A DNA stretch of 64,000 nucleotides from Rhodoblastus acidophilus. Lineage in GTDB: Bacteria > Pseudomonadota > Alphaproteobacteria > Rhizobiales > Beijerinckiaceae. The first letter of the stretch is position 1. Every line of letters begins with the position of its first letter. The translations under genes and the position numbers were made by a program. The notes under the pieces are model-generated. The model had not been told where the DNA came from and did no database searches. It saw nothing but the letters and a program-made list of their open reading frames with translations. Shown piece by piece: positions 17,293-26,937 of this stretch. Location: the NCBI RefSeq assembly GCF_025961575.1, contig NZ_JAOQNX010000003.1, forward strand, positions 62,001 to 126,000. The letters are read 5' to 3'.

Positions 17293-19401
17293 ATGAACGT
17301 CAGTCCGGGGAAACAATTCGGTTCTGCCGCCAAACGGAAAAGCGCCAAGAAACCGGTAAACGGCGTCGACACTGCGGATGCGGCCAAGGGCGATCAGGCG
17401 GAAAAAAAGCCCGTGACCGCGCGCAAGGCGGCCACGCGGGCCAAGACCGCGGCGCAAGCCAAAACCGCTGAGCAAGCCAAGACCGCTGAGCAAGCCAAGA
17501 CCGTCGAGCCGCCCAAGGCGGTCGAGGCTAAACCCGTAGAAACCGCAAGACAACCGCCCAACAGCCCGCCCGTCGTCGACAAGGGGGCGAAGCCGGCGGA
17601 AGGCGCGGCGAAACCGGAATCCTCGGGACCCGCGATTCCCGATTTCGAGCGCATGGCCGGCAATTTCGCCCGGGCCGTGGAGCATGGCGGCCTGGCGCTC
17701 GCCGCCATGGTCAAGCCCGTAGAGGAAGGCAAGGTCAAGACCGCCTTCGCCGACGATGTCGCCGATGCGGTGAAGACCTTCGGCCATGTCGCGGAATATT
17801 GGCTGTCCGATCCCCTGCGCACCATCGAGGCGCAAACCAGCCTGTCCACGAGCTTCCTCGACCTGTGGACCAATACTTTGCGCCGCATGGCCGGCGAGGA
17901 GACCCAGCCGCTCATCCCCGTCGACCCCCGCGACAAAAGGTTTGCCTCGCCCGACTGGCAGATGCATCCGATCTTCGACTTCATGCGCCAGGCCTATACG
18001 ATTTCCGCGTCCTGGGCCGAGCACATGGTCGAGGACGCCGAACTCGACAAGCGCACCCGCGACAAGGCGGCGTTTTACGTCCGCCAGATCGCCGCGGCGC
18101 TGGCGCCGTCGAATTTCCTGCTCACCAACCCGGAAGTGCTGCACACCACCTGGAAGGCCGAGGGCGAAAATCTCGCGCGCGGCATGAAAATGCTGGCGGA
18201 GGATATTGCGGCGGGCGAAGGCGCCTTGCGCATCCGCCAGACCTCGGGCGGCAATTTCAAGCTCGGCGTCAATCTCGCCACCACGCCCGGCAAGGTCATC
18301 TTCCGCAACGACCTGTTTGAACTGCTCCAATACGCGCCGACCACGGAAGAGGTCTACAAGCGCCCGCTGCTGATCATCCCGCCCTGGATCAACAAGTTCT
18401 ATATCCTCGACCTCAATCAGGACAAGAGTTTCATCCGCTGGGCTGTGTCGCAGGGCCTCACCGTATTCTGCATCTCCTGGGTCAATCCGGATGCGCGCCA
18501 CGCCGACAAGGATTTTTATTCCTACATGACCGAGGGCGTGTTCGAGGCGCTCAATCAGATCGAGACCATCACCGGCGAGAAAAAGGTGACGGCGATCGGC
18601 TATTGCGTCGGCGGCACGCTGACCGCGGCGAGCCTCGCCTATATGGCGGCGAAAGGCGACGACCGCATCGCTTCGGCGACCCTGTTCACCACCCAGGTCG
18701 ATTTCACCGACGCCGGCGATCTCAAAGTGTTCGCCTCCGAGGACAGGATCAAGAACATCGAGGCCGAGATGGAGATGGCCGGCTATCTCGAGGGCCGGTC
18801 GATGGCCAACGCCTTCAACATGCTGCGCCCGAACGACATGATCTGGTCCTATGTCGTCAACAATTACCTCAAGGGCATCGAGCCCATGGCCTTCGACCTG
18901 CTGACGTGGAACAGCGATTCCACCCGCATGCCCAAGGCCAACCATTCCTATTACTTGCGCAATTGCTATCTCGAAAACCGAATGGGCCGCGGCGAGATGG
19001 TTTTGGGCGATGTGACCCTCGACTTCAGCAAGGTCAAGATCCCGATCTACAATCTCGCCACCAAGGAAGACCATATCGCTCCGGCGAAATCGGTGTTTAC
19101 GGGCGCAAAACTGTTCGGCGGGCCGATGCGCTACGTGCTCGGCGGCTCCGGCCATATCGCCGGCGTGATCAATCCGCCCGGCCCCAAGCCGAAATACCAG
19201 TATTGGACCGGCCCCAAGCCCGAAGGCGCCTTCAACGATTGGGTGGCCAAGGCGGAGGTTCATCCCGGCTCCTGGTGGCCGGACTGGGCGCAATGGGTCA
19301 CCGCGCAGGCGCCGCAAAAGGTCCCAGCGCGGCAGCCCGGCAGCGGCAAGGTCAAGATTCTCGGCGACGCGCCCGGCGATTATGTGCGGGTGAAGGCGTA
19401 A
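17293..19401 (+). CDS. phaC: Class I poly(3-hydroxyalkanoate) synthase
   Basis: A 702-residue PhaC that polymerises (R)-3-hydroxyacyl-CoA into PHA at the granule surface. The catalytic triad can be placed: Cys438 in GYCVGGT, Asp593 in KEDHIAP and His621 in GSGHIAGVINPP. The N-terminal 110 residues are a Lys/Ala/Pro-rich extension with three tandem copies of an AEQAKT unit and make the protein longer than the usual 560-600. The start at 17293 follows GGTGAGGGAG; an ATG at 17227 would add 22 residues but lacks a ribosome site. No phaA, phaB or phasin gene is adjacent. Confidence 0.95.
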   Translation: MNVSPGKQFGSAAKRKSAKKPVNGVDTADAAKGDQAEKKPVTARKAATRAKTAAQAKTAEQAKTAEQAKTVEPPKAVEAKPVETARQPPNSPPVVDKGAKPAEGAAKPESSGPAIPDFERMAGNFARAVEHGGLALAAMVKPVEEGKVKTAFADDVADAVKTFGHVAEYWLSDPLRTIEAQTSLSTSFLDLWTNTLRRMAGEETQPLIPVDPRDKRFASPDWQMHPIFDFMRQAYTISASWAEHMVEDAELDKRTRDKAAFYVRQIAAALAPSNFLLTNPEVLHTTWKAEGENLARGMKMLAEDIAAGEGALRIRQTSGGNFKLGVNLATTPGKVIFRNDLFELLQYAPTTEEVYKRPLLIIPPWINKFYILDLNQDKSFIRWAVSQGLTVFCISWVNPDARHADKDFYSYMTEGVFEALNQIETITGEKKVTAIGYCVGGTLTAASLAYMAAKGDDRIASATLFTTQVDFTDAGDLKVFASEDRIKNIEAEMEMAGYLEGRSMANAFNMLRPNDMIWSYVVNNYLKGIEPMAFDLLTWNSDSTRMPKANHSYYLRNCYLENRMGRGEMVLGDVTLDFSKVKIPIYNLATKEDHIAPAKSVFTGAKLFGGPMRYVLGGSGHIAGVINPPGPKPKYQYWTGPKPEGAFNDWVAKAEVHPGSWWPDWAQWVTAQAPQKVPARQPGSGKVKILGDAPGDYVRVKA
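17455..17508 (+). repeat. Three 18-bp tandem repeats inside phaC
   Basis: The units CAAGCCAAAACCGCTGAG, CAAGCCAAGACCGCTGAG and CAAGCCAAGACCGTCGAG encode repeated QAKTAE in the N-terminal extension of the PHA synthase. Copy number could vary by slippage without shifting the frame. Confidence 0.85.
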
Positions 19402-19412
19402 GCGGCCGCCCC

Positions 19413-19462
19413 GTCCGGCGCTTCAATTTGGCGCCGGACGCCTGATTTAGAATTTTTCTAAA
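19413..19462 (+). terminator. Hairpin after phaC followed by a second small palindrome
   Basis: GTCCGGCGC (19413-19421) pairs with GCGCCGGAC (19431-19439), and a T-rich stretch follows, suiting a phaC terminator. Within that stretch TTTAGAA-TTT-TTCTAAA (19446-19462) is a perfect palindrome, which may be part of the terminator or an operator for the next gene. Confidence 0.6.
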
Positions 19463-19541
19463 ATCGCCGGATTTGCTTCAATGCGGATCGGCCTCCCCTT
19501 TAGTGTCGGTTTATCAGGCTGTTGGGGCCACTGACTGGGGG

Positions 19542-20498
19542 ATGCGGATGTTCGGTTCGGAATGGGATGCGCGCAATGGCTTGGCGAAAGGGATGGGCGC
19601 GTTCGCGGCCGGCGTCGCCATGCTCGCCTGCGCGCCGGCGCAAGCCGACACGCCCGCTTGGCGCACGGGCGTCCTTGGCGCGGCGCTGGGCGGCGTGACC
19701 GAGCACGAACATGTCGACACCGAGCACATTTTTGGCTTCACCATGGGCTCGGACATTGGCGAGAAGGGCGAAATCGAATTCGAGAACGAGAATGTCGGCG
19801 TGTTCGGCAAACGCGCGGGAATTTACAACACGCTGGGGTCGCTCAATCTGCTGAAGTTCACGCTGACCGACAATTTCCGTGTCGCGCCCGGCCTGTCCTT
19901 CGGCGGCAACGTCATCCGCAACGTTCCCGGTTACGACAACCGCAGCGCGGCGGCCTTCCAGGGCGCCGTACTGGAGATGCGCTACAAGCTGCTCGACCGC
20001 GAGACCATGCCGTTCGGCCTGACGCTGCACGCCCAACCCGGCTGGAGCCCGATCGACGAGGCGACCGGCGCGCAGGCCCAGGGCTATGGCAGCGAATTTG
20101 CGCTGCTGGCCGACAAGGAGCTGGTCAAGGACCGGCTCTGGGGCGCCTTCAATCTCTGGTATGGCCTTGGCGCGTCGAACGACGTCGGCGCCAATGCATG
20201 GTCGCGCGATTCCAGTCTGGAGCTTCACGGCGCCTTGTCGACGCGTGTCGGCGCCGCGCTCGTCATGGGCGGCGAAATGCGTTACCTGCGCGCCTATGAC
20301 GGCCTCGGGCTGAACCGCTTTTCCGGCGAGGCGCTCTATATCGGCCCGACCTTCTCGATGCATGTCACCAAGCACGTCGGCTTGTCCGGGACGGTCAACG
20401 TTCAGGTGGCCGGCGACGCCGTCGGCGACCCGCGCGCGCTCGACCTCGACAATTTTGAGCGCGTTCAAAGCATGCTGAGGTTCAACATGCTGTTCTGA
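19542..20498 (+). CDS. Predicted outer-membrane beta-barrel protein
   Basis: A 318-residue protein with a signal peptide (cleavage likely after PAQA), then amphipathic beta strands ending in the aromatic C-terminus MLRFNMLF expected for BAM substrates. A His/Glu-rich segment (GVTEHEHVDTEHIFGF) follows the signal. The strands and the DNFRVAPGLSFGGN region suggest a closed barrel, but I cannot assign a family. A GGGGG tract lies next to the first ATG, so the ATG at 19548 is an equally good start. Confidence 0.7.
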   Translation: MRMFGSEWDARNGLAKGMGAFAAGVAMLACAPAQADTPAWRTGVLGAALGGVTEHEHVDTEHIFGFTMGSDIGEKGEIEFENENVGVFGKRAGIYNTLGSLNLLKFTLTDNFRVAPGLSFGGNVIRNVPGYDNRSAAAFQGAVLEMRYKLLDRETMPFGLTLHAQPGWSPIDEATGAQAQGYGSEFALLADKELVKDRLWGAFNLWYGLGASNDVGANAWSRDSSLELHGALSTRVGAALVMGGEMRYLRAYDGLGLNRFSGEALYIGPTFSMHVTKHVGLSGTVNVQVAGDAVGDPRALDLDNFERVQSMLRFNMLF

Positions 20499-20596
20499 CG
20501 ACTCCTCTGCGTCACTGGCGCCTCCCTTGCGGCAACCCGTGCAAACCTTAATCGTCGTTCGTATTTGGAACGCATGGGCAGGCGGGGAGCCGCAAA

Positions 20597-21043
20597 ATGA
20601 AACAGATCGCCCTTTTTCTGACGACATCGCTCGCGCTGGCCTTTCCCGCCTTTGCACAGCGCGCGCATGGTCCGGTCACTGGTCCTGTCGCGCGTGGGCC
20701 GATCATGAACCGTCCGTTGGCGCCGGCGCATCGTCCCGGTCCGCCCCTCGCCCAACACCCGCCCGGCTTCGACCACCATCATCATCGTCCCGGCTGGGTT
20801 AATTATGGCGGGGGCTGGCCGGTGTTCATGGCCCCGCCCGGCGTCGCGCCGGAGCCGGGCGGCGAGATCGTCACCCACGAGTTCATCGACCCGCGCCTCT
20901 ACGGGCCGCGTCCGCCCAGCATCGAAATCCTCACGGACAAGCCGGTGGTGTTCCGCGAGCCGCCGCACATCATTCAGCTCAGGCGCGGCAAACAGCGCCA
21001 TCCCATCCTCGTGGTGCGCCGCGGCGCAGTGTCGCGGGAGTAA
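20597..21043 (+). CDS. Exported proline/histidine-rich protein
   Basis: A 148-residue protein with signal peptide (MKQIALFLTTSLALAFPAFA), a Pro/His-rich segment containing DHHHHRP, a Gly/Trp stretch (WVNYGGGWPVF), and a more ordered C-terminal part (EIVTHEFIDPRLYGPRPPSI). The histidine cluster could bind a metal, but there is no known domain. It is probably periplasmic. Confidence 0.65.
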   Translation: MKQIALFLTTSLALAFPAFAQRAHGPVTGPVARGPIMNRPLAPAHRPGPPLAQHPPGFDHHHHRPGWVNYGGGWPVFMAPPGVAPEPGGEIVTHEFIDPRLYGPRPPSIEILTDKPVVFREPPHIIQLRRGKQRHPILVVRRGAVSRE

Positions 21044-21109
21044 CGTCAACAGCCTCGCGCAAGCGGGGGCGAAGACATTGCGGCGTTTGCTGTTTTGGAG
21101 TTTGCCGCA

Positions 21110-22810
21110 ATGCCCAGCGATGCCGCGCGCCCGCGCCTTTCGCTTTCAATCACCCAGATGGTGCTCGCCCTCGCGCTCGCGGCGCTGGTCACCATGGCCC
21201 TCGGCACCGCCGTCGCCTTCACCAATTTCTACAATGAAACGCTCGAACATCGCCGCGCCGAATTGCGCGCCGAGGTCGAGATGGCCACGCAGATCCTCAA
21301 GCTGAGCGTGAACGAGGCCGGCGGCGACCAGCAAGCGGCGATCCGCGCCGGGCTCGAGCGCCTGCGCCCGCTCCGCTTCGGCCAGTCCGGCTATATCTAC
21401 GCCCTTTCGCTTGACGGCGTCGGTTTGCTGACCCCGGTCACCCCGCAGCTCGAGGGCAAGGATCTCAAGGAGATGACCGACCCCAACGGCGGCCATCCCT
21501 TCCAGATCCTGACCGATTTCGCGCGGACGCGCGGCGAGGGGTTCACGACCTACAACTGGAAGAAACCCGGCAAGGAGGCGCCGGTCGAAAAGCTCGCCTA
21601 TGTCAAATCCATCCCCGAATTCGGCCTGATGCTCGGCAGCGGCGTCTATCTCGACGACATCATCGCGCAATTGCTGGCCATGGCCGGGCGCGTCGCGCTT
21701 TGGGTGACGCCGCTGGTGCTGCTGTTCATCGCCACCGCCTGGGGCGTCGGCCGCTTCATCGCCGGACGGATGACGCGTACGACCGCCGTTCTGCGCGAAA
21801 TGGCGCAGGGCCAGTATGACGCGGTTCTGCCCGGGCTCGACCGGTCCGATGAAATGGGCGCCATGGCGCGCGAGGTCGACGCCTTCCGCCGCAATCTTAA
21901 CGAAGCCAACCAGGCGGCGAGCGCGCAGCGGGCGCAGGCGCGGCGCGAGGCCGCCCAGGCGCGCTCCAACGACATGCGCGCCCTCGCCGAACGATTTGAG
22001 GCCGCCGTGGGCGGCGTGGTCACAGCCGTCGCCGGCGCCGCCAACCAGTTGGAGACCGCCGCCCGTTCGCTGGCCGAGGAGGCCGGCCACACCGGCGAAC
22101 GCGCGGACTCCGGCGCCCATGCCGCGGAGACCGCGGCGGCCAACATCCGTTCGCTCGCGGCGGCGGCCGAGCAATTGGCGCATTCCGTGGACGAAATCGG
22201 CGGTCAGGCCGGCCGGTCGCAAGACTTGTCCTCCCATGCGGAGCGCGAGGCCGACAAGACCCATGGGCGCATGGAGGAGCTTGGCGGCGCCATTCAGCAC
22301 ATTGGCGGCATTGTCGAGCTGATCACCGGCATCGCCCAGCAGACCAATATGTTGGCCTTGAACGCCACCATCGAGGCGGCGCGCGCCGGCGAAATGGGCC
22401 GGGGTTTTGCGGTTGTGGCGCAGGAGGTGAAGACGCTCGCGGAGCAGACCACCCGCGCCACGGCGGAAATTTCTGACCAGATCGGCAATGTCCAGCGCGC
22501 CTCCCAGGAGGCGGCGGGCGGCATTGGCGCCATGACCGAAGCCACCCACGAGGTCAATGCGATCGCCTCGGCCATCGCCGTATCGGTCGGCGCGCAAGGC
22601 GACGCGACCCGCGAAATCGCCGAGAACGTGCATCACACCGCCGCTCGAACAGCCGAATTGACCCATGTGATGGAAGAGGTGCGCGCGGCCTCGCGGCAAT
22701 CGGGCCAGTCGGCCGAAAGAATGCTGGAGGCGGTGATGGACCTGTCGCGGCAGACGCGGAGTTTGCGCGAGGAATGCGATGCGTTCTTGGCGCAGGTGAA
22801 GGCGGTGTAA
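21110..22810 (+). CDS. Methyl-accepting chemotaxis protein (sCache-HAMP-MA)
   Basis: A 566-residue transducer. A first TM helix (about 13-35) is followed by a periplasmic single-Cache domain (about 40-180, with [13 protein letters not shown] and [10 protein letters not shown]), a second TM (about 195-215), HAMP (about 215-270) and the cytoplasmic signalling domain with the hairpin tip [20 protein letters not shown]. sCache domains bind small carboxylates or similar metabolites; the ligand is unknown. The ATG at 21110 has GGAG nine bases upstream. No che genes are nearby, so it must work with a remote chemotaxis or chemosensory cluster. Confidence 0.93.
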   Translation: MPSDAARPRLSLSITQMVLALALAALVTMALGTAVAFTNFYNETLEHRRAELRAEVEMATQILKLSVNEAGGDQQAAIRAGLERLRPLRFGQSGYIYALSLDGVGLLTPVTPQLEGKDLKEMTDPNGGHPFQILTDFARTRGEGFTTYNWKKPGKEAPVEKLAYVKSIPEFGLMLGSGVYLDDIIAQLLAMAGRVALWVTPLVLLFIATAWGVGRFIAGRMTRTTAVLREMAQGQYDAVLPGLDRSDEMGAMAREVDAFRRNLNEANQAASAQRAQARREAAQARSNDMRALAERFEAAVGGVVTAVAGAANQLETAARSLAEEAGHTGERADSGAHAAETAAANIRSLAAAAEQLAHSVDEIGGQAGRSQDLSSHAEREADKTHGRMEELGGAIQHIGGIVELITGIAQQTNMLALNATIEAARAGEMGRGFAVVAQEVKTLAEQTTRATAEISDQIGNVQRASQEAAGGIGAMTEATHEVNAIASAIAVSVGAQGDATREIAENVHHTAARTAELTHVMEEVRAASRQSGQSAERMLEAVMDLSRQTRSLREECDAFLAQVKAV

Positions 22811-22852
22811 GCGGAGTCTTGCGCCGCGCCCGCGCGCCGTGAGAGCATGCGA

Positions 22853-22957
22853 GAGCGCGGCTCGGTGAACTGCCGTTCACCGAGCGCGCGCTCTTTCTCT
22901 GTTTTTACGCATTTTCTTCACGCGAACCGGCATCCACTTCGCTTGAAAATGCTTTAG
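22853..22957 (-). repeat. Dispersed repeat family C, copy 1 (hairpin plus core)
   Basis: The hairpin GAGCGCG..CTCGGTGAAC / GTTCACCGAG..CGCGCTC (22853-22893) is followed by the core, read here as ACGCATTTTCTTCACGCGAA ... CTTCGCTTGAAAATGCTTTAG (22907-22957). It is the reverse complement of the composite copy at 61417. The ribosome site of the next gene begins immediately after the core. Confidence 0.85.
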
Positions 22958-22968
22958 CGGAGGTTTGC

Positions 22969-23763
22969 ATGCTCTCAGCGGTGCGTGGTCTGCTCCTCGA
23001 CCTCGACGGCGTCGTCACCGTCGGCGGCGCGCCGCTTCCCGGCGCGCTGGAGGCGATTGACAAGCTGCGCGCTGCCGGCATGCCGCTGCGTTTCGTCACC
23101 AACACGACAACAAAACCGCGCCGCCGCCTGATCGCCGATCTCGCGCGGCTCGGGCTTGACGTCGAGCCCGACGATTTTTTTACCCCAGCGAGCCTGGCGC
23201 GCGATCATCTGCGGCGGAGCGGGGCCAAACCGTATCTACTGATTCATCCCGATCTGCTCGAAGATTTCGAAGGCGTCGAGCCCGGCGCCGATGCGGTGGT
23301 GATCGGCGACGCCCGCGACGCCTTCTCCTACGCCAATCTCAACCACGCCTTCCGCCTGATCCATGATGGCGCCGAATTTCTGGCGCTGGCGCGCAACCGC
23401 AATTTTCTGGACGGCGACCACAAGCTGAGCCTGGATGTCGGCGGTTTTGTCGTCGCGCTGGAATATGCCTGCGAAACGACGGCGCATGTGTTCGGCAAGC
23501 CCAGCGCCGATTTTTTCCTCGGCGCCGTCGCCGCCATGGGGCTGACGCCGGCGCAAACAGCCATGATCGGCGACGATGCGGAAGCGGACATCGGCGGCGC
23601 CATGGCGGCGGGGCTCGCGGGCATATTGGTGCGCACCGGCAAGTACCGGCCGGGACACGAAAAGCGCGTCAACCCCACCCTGGTCGCCGACGATCTCGCG
23701 CAGGCGGTTACAAAACTGCTTCAAACCTCGGAGAGGCGGCCTTCCGGCGAAACGGCGCGATAG
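22969..23763 (+). CDS. HAD-IIA family phosphatase (HDHD2/NagD-like)
   Basis: A 264-residue HAD subfamily IIA hydrolase. Motif I is LLLDLDGVV, motif II is FVTNTTTKPRR, the lysine is in FGKPSADFF and motif IV is MIGDDAEADI. The C2 cap sits between motifs II and III, as in NagD and HDHD2. The substrate is unknown. GCGGAGG six bases before the ATG fixes the start. Its last 43 bases overlap the 3' end of hisI on the other strand. Confidence 0.9.
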   Translation: MLSAVRGLLLDLDGVVTVGGAPLPGALEAIDKLRAAGMPLRFVTNTTTKPRRRLIADLARLGLDVEPDDFFTPASLARDHLRRSGAKPYLLIHPDLLEDFEGVEPGADAVVIGDARDAFSYANLNHAFRLIHDGAEFLALARNRNFLDGDHKLSLDVGGFVVALEYACETTAHVFGKPSADFFLGAVAAMGLTPAQTAMIGDDAEADIGGAMAAGLAGILVRTGKYRPGHEKRVNPTLVADDLAQAVTKLLQTSERRPSGETAR

Positions 23764-24113
23764 AAGCAGGATTTGCGGCCGGTGTGGCAGGCCTTGCCGT
23801 CGCCGCCGGCCTCGACCCGCACCAGCACGGCGTCCTGATCGCAATCGACGCGAAGGTCGACGAGCTTTTGCACCTGTCCGGAGGTGTCGCCTTTGCGCCA
23901 GAGCGCGTTGCGCGAGCGCGACCAGTAATGGACCACGCCGGTCTCAAGAGTCTTTTCCAGCGCCAGCTCGTTCATATAGGCGAGCATCAGGATTTCGCCG
24001 GTCGCGGCCTCCTGGGTGACGCAGACGATCAGCCCGTTGGCGTCGAATTTGGGCGTGAACACGGCGCCTTCTTCAAGGTCGTGTTTTGAGGCGGAGGGAG
24101 GCGGAAAGGACAT
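23721..24113 (-). CDS. hisI: Phosphoribosyl-AMP cyclohydrolase
   Basis: A 130-residue enzyme that opens the purine ring of phosphoribosyl-AMP in histidine synthesis. The metal-binding motifs are intact: DCDQDAVLVRV (Mg) and CHTGRKSCFYR (Zn cysteines). It is a stand-alone HisI without the HisE domain, as usual in alphaproteobacteria. It overlaps the convergent HAD gene by 43 bases and lies downstream of folE with a family A repeat between. Confidence 0.97.
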   Translation of the reverse strand: MSFPPPSASKHDLEEGAVFTPKFDANGLIVCVTQEAATGEILMLAYMNELALEKTLETGVVHYWSRSRNALWRKGDTSGQVQKLVDLRVDCDQDAVLVRVEAGGDGKACHTGRKSCFYRAVSPEGRLSEV

Positions 24114-24137
24114 GAAGCGCTCGATCTCTCATACGAA

Positions 24138-24247
24138 CGTCATGCCCGGGCTTGTCCCGGGCATCCACGCCGATCCGCAAGGGAAATCGTGCGACAGTTC
24201 GCGTTACGGCGCCGCGTGGATGGCCGGGACGACGCCCGGCCATGACG
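24138..24247 (+). repeat. Dispersed palindromic repeat family A, copy 2
   Basis: A 110-bp element whose left end CGTCATGCCCGGGCTTGTCC and right end GGGACGACGCCCGGCCATGA are inverted hairpins joined by CATCCACGCC/GGCGCCGCGTGGAT and a variable centre. It sits in the 190-bp gap between folE and hisI. Confidence 0.9.
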
Positions 24248-24303
24248 ACATCCAGTCTCACCGTTTACGGGAAAACCGCGTCACTGTAGAGCCGTGAATC
24301 TCG

Positions 24304-24933
24304 TTACTTGCTGCGCACCAGACTCAAAAACCGCGCCTGCTCCGCCGGATCGCTCTTGAACGGCCCCGAAAACTGCATGGTCACGGTGGTCGCGCCGGGC
24401 TTGCGCACGCCGCGCATCGACATGCACATATGCTCGGCTTCGATCATCACCGCCGCGCCGCGCGCATGGAGACGCGCGTCCAGCGCCGCCAGAATTTGCG
24501 CCGTCATGGTTTCCTGCGTCTGCAGCCGGCGCGCGTAAATGTCGACGAGACGGCCGAATTTGGACAGGCCGAACACGCCGCCGGCGGGGTAATAGGCGAT
24601 ATGCACATGGCCGAAGAACGGCGCGATATGGTGCTCGCAATGCGAATAGAAGGGAATGTCCTTCACCAGCACCATTTCGCCGTAGCCGCCGACATCCTCG
24701 AATACGGTGTCGAGCACGTCCGACGGGTCCTGGGCGTAGCCCGCGAACAATTCCTGATAGGCCTTGGCGACCCGCGCCGGCGTGTCGCGCAGACCCTCGC
24801 GACTTGGATCGTCGCCGGCCCAGGCCAGCAAGGTCGCCACGGCGGCCTCGGCTTCTGCGCGGGTCGGCTTGTGCGGTACTTTTTTCGCAGCGCGCTCGCG
24901 GTGCGGGCGGGCCGATTTCACCATGTCGTCCAA
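24304..24933 (-). CDS. folE: GTP cyclohydrolase I
   Basis: A 209-residue type IA enzyme that converts GTP to dihydroneopterin triphosphate for folate and pterins. Zinc ligands are visible: Cys and His of [11 protein letters not shown] and the second Cys in [30 protein letters not shown] is the typical active-site stretch. The Lys-rich first 25 residues are outside the core. It is followed on the same strand by a repeat and hisI. Confidence 0.97.
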   Translation of the reverse strand: MDDMVKSARPHRERAAKKVPHKPTRAEAEAAVATLLAWAGDDPSREGLRDTPARVAKAYQELFAGYAQDPSDVLDTVFEDVGGYGEMVLVKDIPFYSHCEHHIAPFFGHVHIAYYPAGGVFGLSKFGRLVDIYARRLQTQETMTAQILAALDARLHARGAAVMIEAEHMCMSMRGVRKPGATTVTMQFSGPFKSDPAEQARFLSLVRSK

Positions 24934-25022
24934 GGATCGTCTCCGTCAGGCGGAACCTTATTCAGATATAGGCTGTGGCGCGGCGATTGCCAGCTTCCGC
25001 CGGGATTTTACGAAAACGTAAT

Positions 25023-26834
25023 CTAAACAGGAGCGGTCGCATTTTTCAGCCAGGCGCGCTCCGGCGCGGACAGCAAGGGCGACAGCGTCTTGCGCACCCG
25101 CGCATGATAGGCGTTGAGCCAGGCTTTTTCCTCCGCATCGAGCATGGACGCATCCACCGGCCGCGTGTCGATGGGGGCGAGCGTCAGCGTCTCGAAGCCG
25201 AGCATGTCGCGCTCACCTCCTGCAATCCGCTTCGGCTCCACCGCAACCAGATTTTCGATGCGGATGCCGAAGGCGCCCTCGCGATAATAGCCGGGCTCGT
25301 TGGAGAGGATCATGCCCGGCTCCAGCGCCACGCCGCCCATTTTCGAAATGCGCTGCGGCCCCTCATGCACGGAAAGATAGGAGCCGACGCCATGGCCGAC
25401 GCCGTGATCGAAGTCGAATCCCGCGCGCCACAGCGACAGCCGCGCCAGCGCATCGAGCTGCGCGCCGACGGTTTTTTGCGGAAACACCGCGCGCGCAATG
25501 GCGATATGGCCCTTGAGCACGCGGGTGTAAGCGTCGGTGAACGCTTTCGACGGCGCGCCGACGGCGACGGTGCGGGTGACATCCGTCGTGCCATCGAGAT
25601 ATTGCGCGCCGGAATCGACGAGATAGACGCCTTTGCCGATTTTTGCGTTGGACCCGTCGGTCACACGATAATGGGGCAGGGCGGCATGGGCGCCAAAGGC
25701 GGAAATGGTCGGGAACGACAGGTCTTTGAGAACTCCGGTCTCGCGGCGAAATTTTTCCAACGCCAAAGCGGCGGAGATTTCCGTCAGCTTGCCCTTGGGC
25801 GCCTCGGCGTCGAACCAGCACAAAAATTTCGTCAGCGCCACGCCGTCGCGCAGATGGGCGGCGCGGGCGCCGTCCAGTTCGGCGGCGTTTTTCACCGCTT
25901 TCATCCGCGCGATCGGGCTTTGCGCCAGTTCGACCTGCGCGCCCGCCGCGCTGGCGATCCGGGTGAGCGCCGCCGCCGCCGTGCCGGAATCGAACAGGAT
26001 TTTGCGCTTTTTCTTGCCAAGCTCGGCCAGCGCCGCCGGCAGGGTGTTTGGCGGGGCGAGATCGGCGAGTTCGGCCAGCGCCGCGCCCACGCGCGAGCTG
26101 AGTTTTTCCGCGTCCAAAAACAGTTTCGCCGCGCCGGCCTTGAAAATCAGCGCAAACCCCAGCGCAATCGGGGTATGGCCGAGATCGGCGCCGCGCAGAT
26201 TAAAAGCCCAGGCGAGGTCGTGCGGATCGCTGATCAGAAAGGCGTCGGCCTCAAACGCCTCGCGAATTCGGGCGAGCTTTTTGTCCGCCTTTTCGCCGGC
26301 CTTGCTCAGCGGATGCAGGGCGACGGGACCGCGGGGCGGGGCGGGGCGGTCCAGCCACAAAGCGTCGATCGGATTGGCCTCGACGGCCACCAGCTCCGCG
26401 CCGGCGCGCTTGGCCGCCTCCTCGTAGCGGGCGACCTGCGCCGGCGTGTGCAGCCAGGGATCATAGCCGATGCACGACTTTTTTCGGGCGTTTTGCGCCA
26501 GCCATTCCGTGATCGGCGTCGTCTCCGGCGCGAGAACGGCGAACGCGTCGGGATCGACCTGTTCGCGCGCCTGGATCGTGTAGCGCCCGTCGACGAACAG
26601 CGCCGCCTTGTCGCGCAACACTACGGCAAAGCCGGCGCTGCCGGTGAAGCCGGTGAGCCAGGCCAGCCGCTCCTCGCAGGGCGCGACATATTCGTTCTGG
26701 TGGGCGTCGGCGCGGGGAACGAGAAAACCGTCGAGTTTTTGCGCCCGCAAGCTCGTGCGCAAAATCTTCAGGCGCGGCGCGCCGAGCGAGGGATCGGCGG
26801 TTTCGCTGAAGTTTTGATAAAGCGAGTCAAACAT
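25023..26834 (-). CDS. Xaa-Pro aminopeptidase (M24B, aminopeptidase P)
   Basis: A 603-residue metallopeptidase of the long three-domain type. Two creatinase-like N-terminal domains (about 1-310) precede the pita-bread domain. The metal ligands are visible: Asp in LVDSGAQYLDGTTDVTRT (two), His in GHGVGSYLSVHEG, Glu in LSNEPGYY and Glu in IRIENLV. It removes N-terminal residues ahead of proline and is cytosolic. The start at 26834 (MFDSLYQNFSE) matches family N-termini; the open frame beyond it is not coding. It is divergent from the next gene. Confidence 0.95.
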   Translation of the reverse strand: MFDSLYQNFSETADPSLGAPRLKILRTSLRAQKLDGFLVPRADAHQNEYVAPCEERLAWLTGFTGSAGFAVVLRDKAALFVDGRYTIQAREQVDPDAFAVLAPETTPITEWLAQNARKKSCIGYDPWLHTPAQVARYEEAAKRAGAELVAVEANPIDALWLDRPAPPRGPVALHPLSKAGEKADKKLARIREAFEADAFLISDPHDLAWAFNLRGADLGHTPIALGFALIFKAGAAKLFLDAEKLSSRVGAALAELADLAPPNTLPAALAELGKKKRKILFDSGTAAAALTRIASAAGAQVELAQSPIARMKAVKNAAELDGARAAHLRDGVALTKFLCWFDAEAPKGKLTEISAALALEKFRRETGVLKDLSFPTISAFGAHAALPHYRVTDGSNAKIGKGVYLVDSGAQYLDGTTDVTRTVAVGAPSKAFTDAYTRVLKGHIAIARAVFPQKTVGAQLDALARLSLWRAGFDFDHGVGHGVGSYLSVHEGPQRISKMGGVALEPGMILSNEPGYYREGAFGIRIENLVAVEPKRIAGGERDMLGFETLTLAPIDTRPVDASMLDAEEKAWLNAYHARVRKTLSPLLSAPERAWLKNATAPV

Positions 26835-26937
26835 TTTTTGAGTTAAGCCCTTTTGTCGCCACAATGAAAGGGCGCCCGGCTGTCTTTCGCCGCGAAAGGC
26901 GCTAGAAACATGCGACTCGCATCCCCGGGACCCGCCG

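Noticed and set aside
17134-19317. Long minus-strand frame through phaC, continuous with the exported protein at 16732
   Set aside because: The plus strand encodes PhaC with its full triad. Only the last 133 residues of the minus frame, beginning at a signal peptide, look like a gene.
24975-26846. A 623-codon plus-strand frame opposite aminopeptidase P
   Set aside because: It is a shadow of a clear M24 peptidase, has no recognisable domain and contains the Arg-rich composition of antisense frames.
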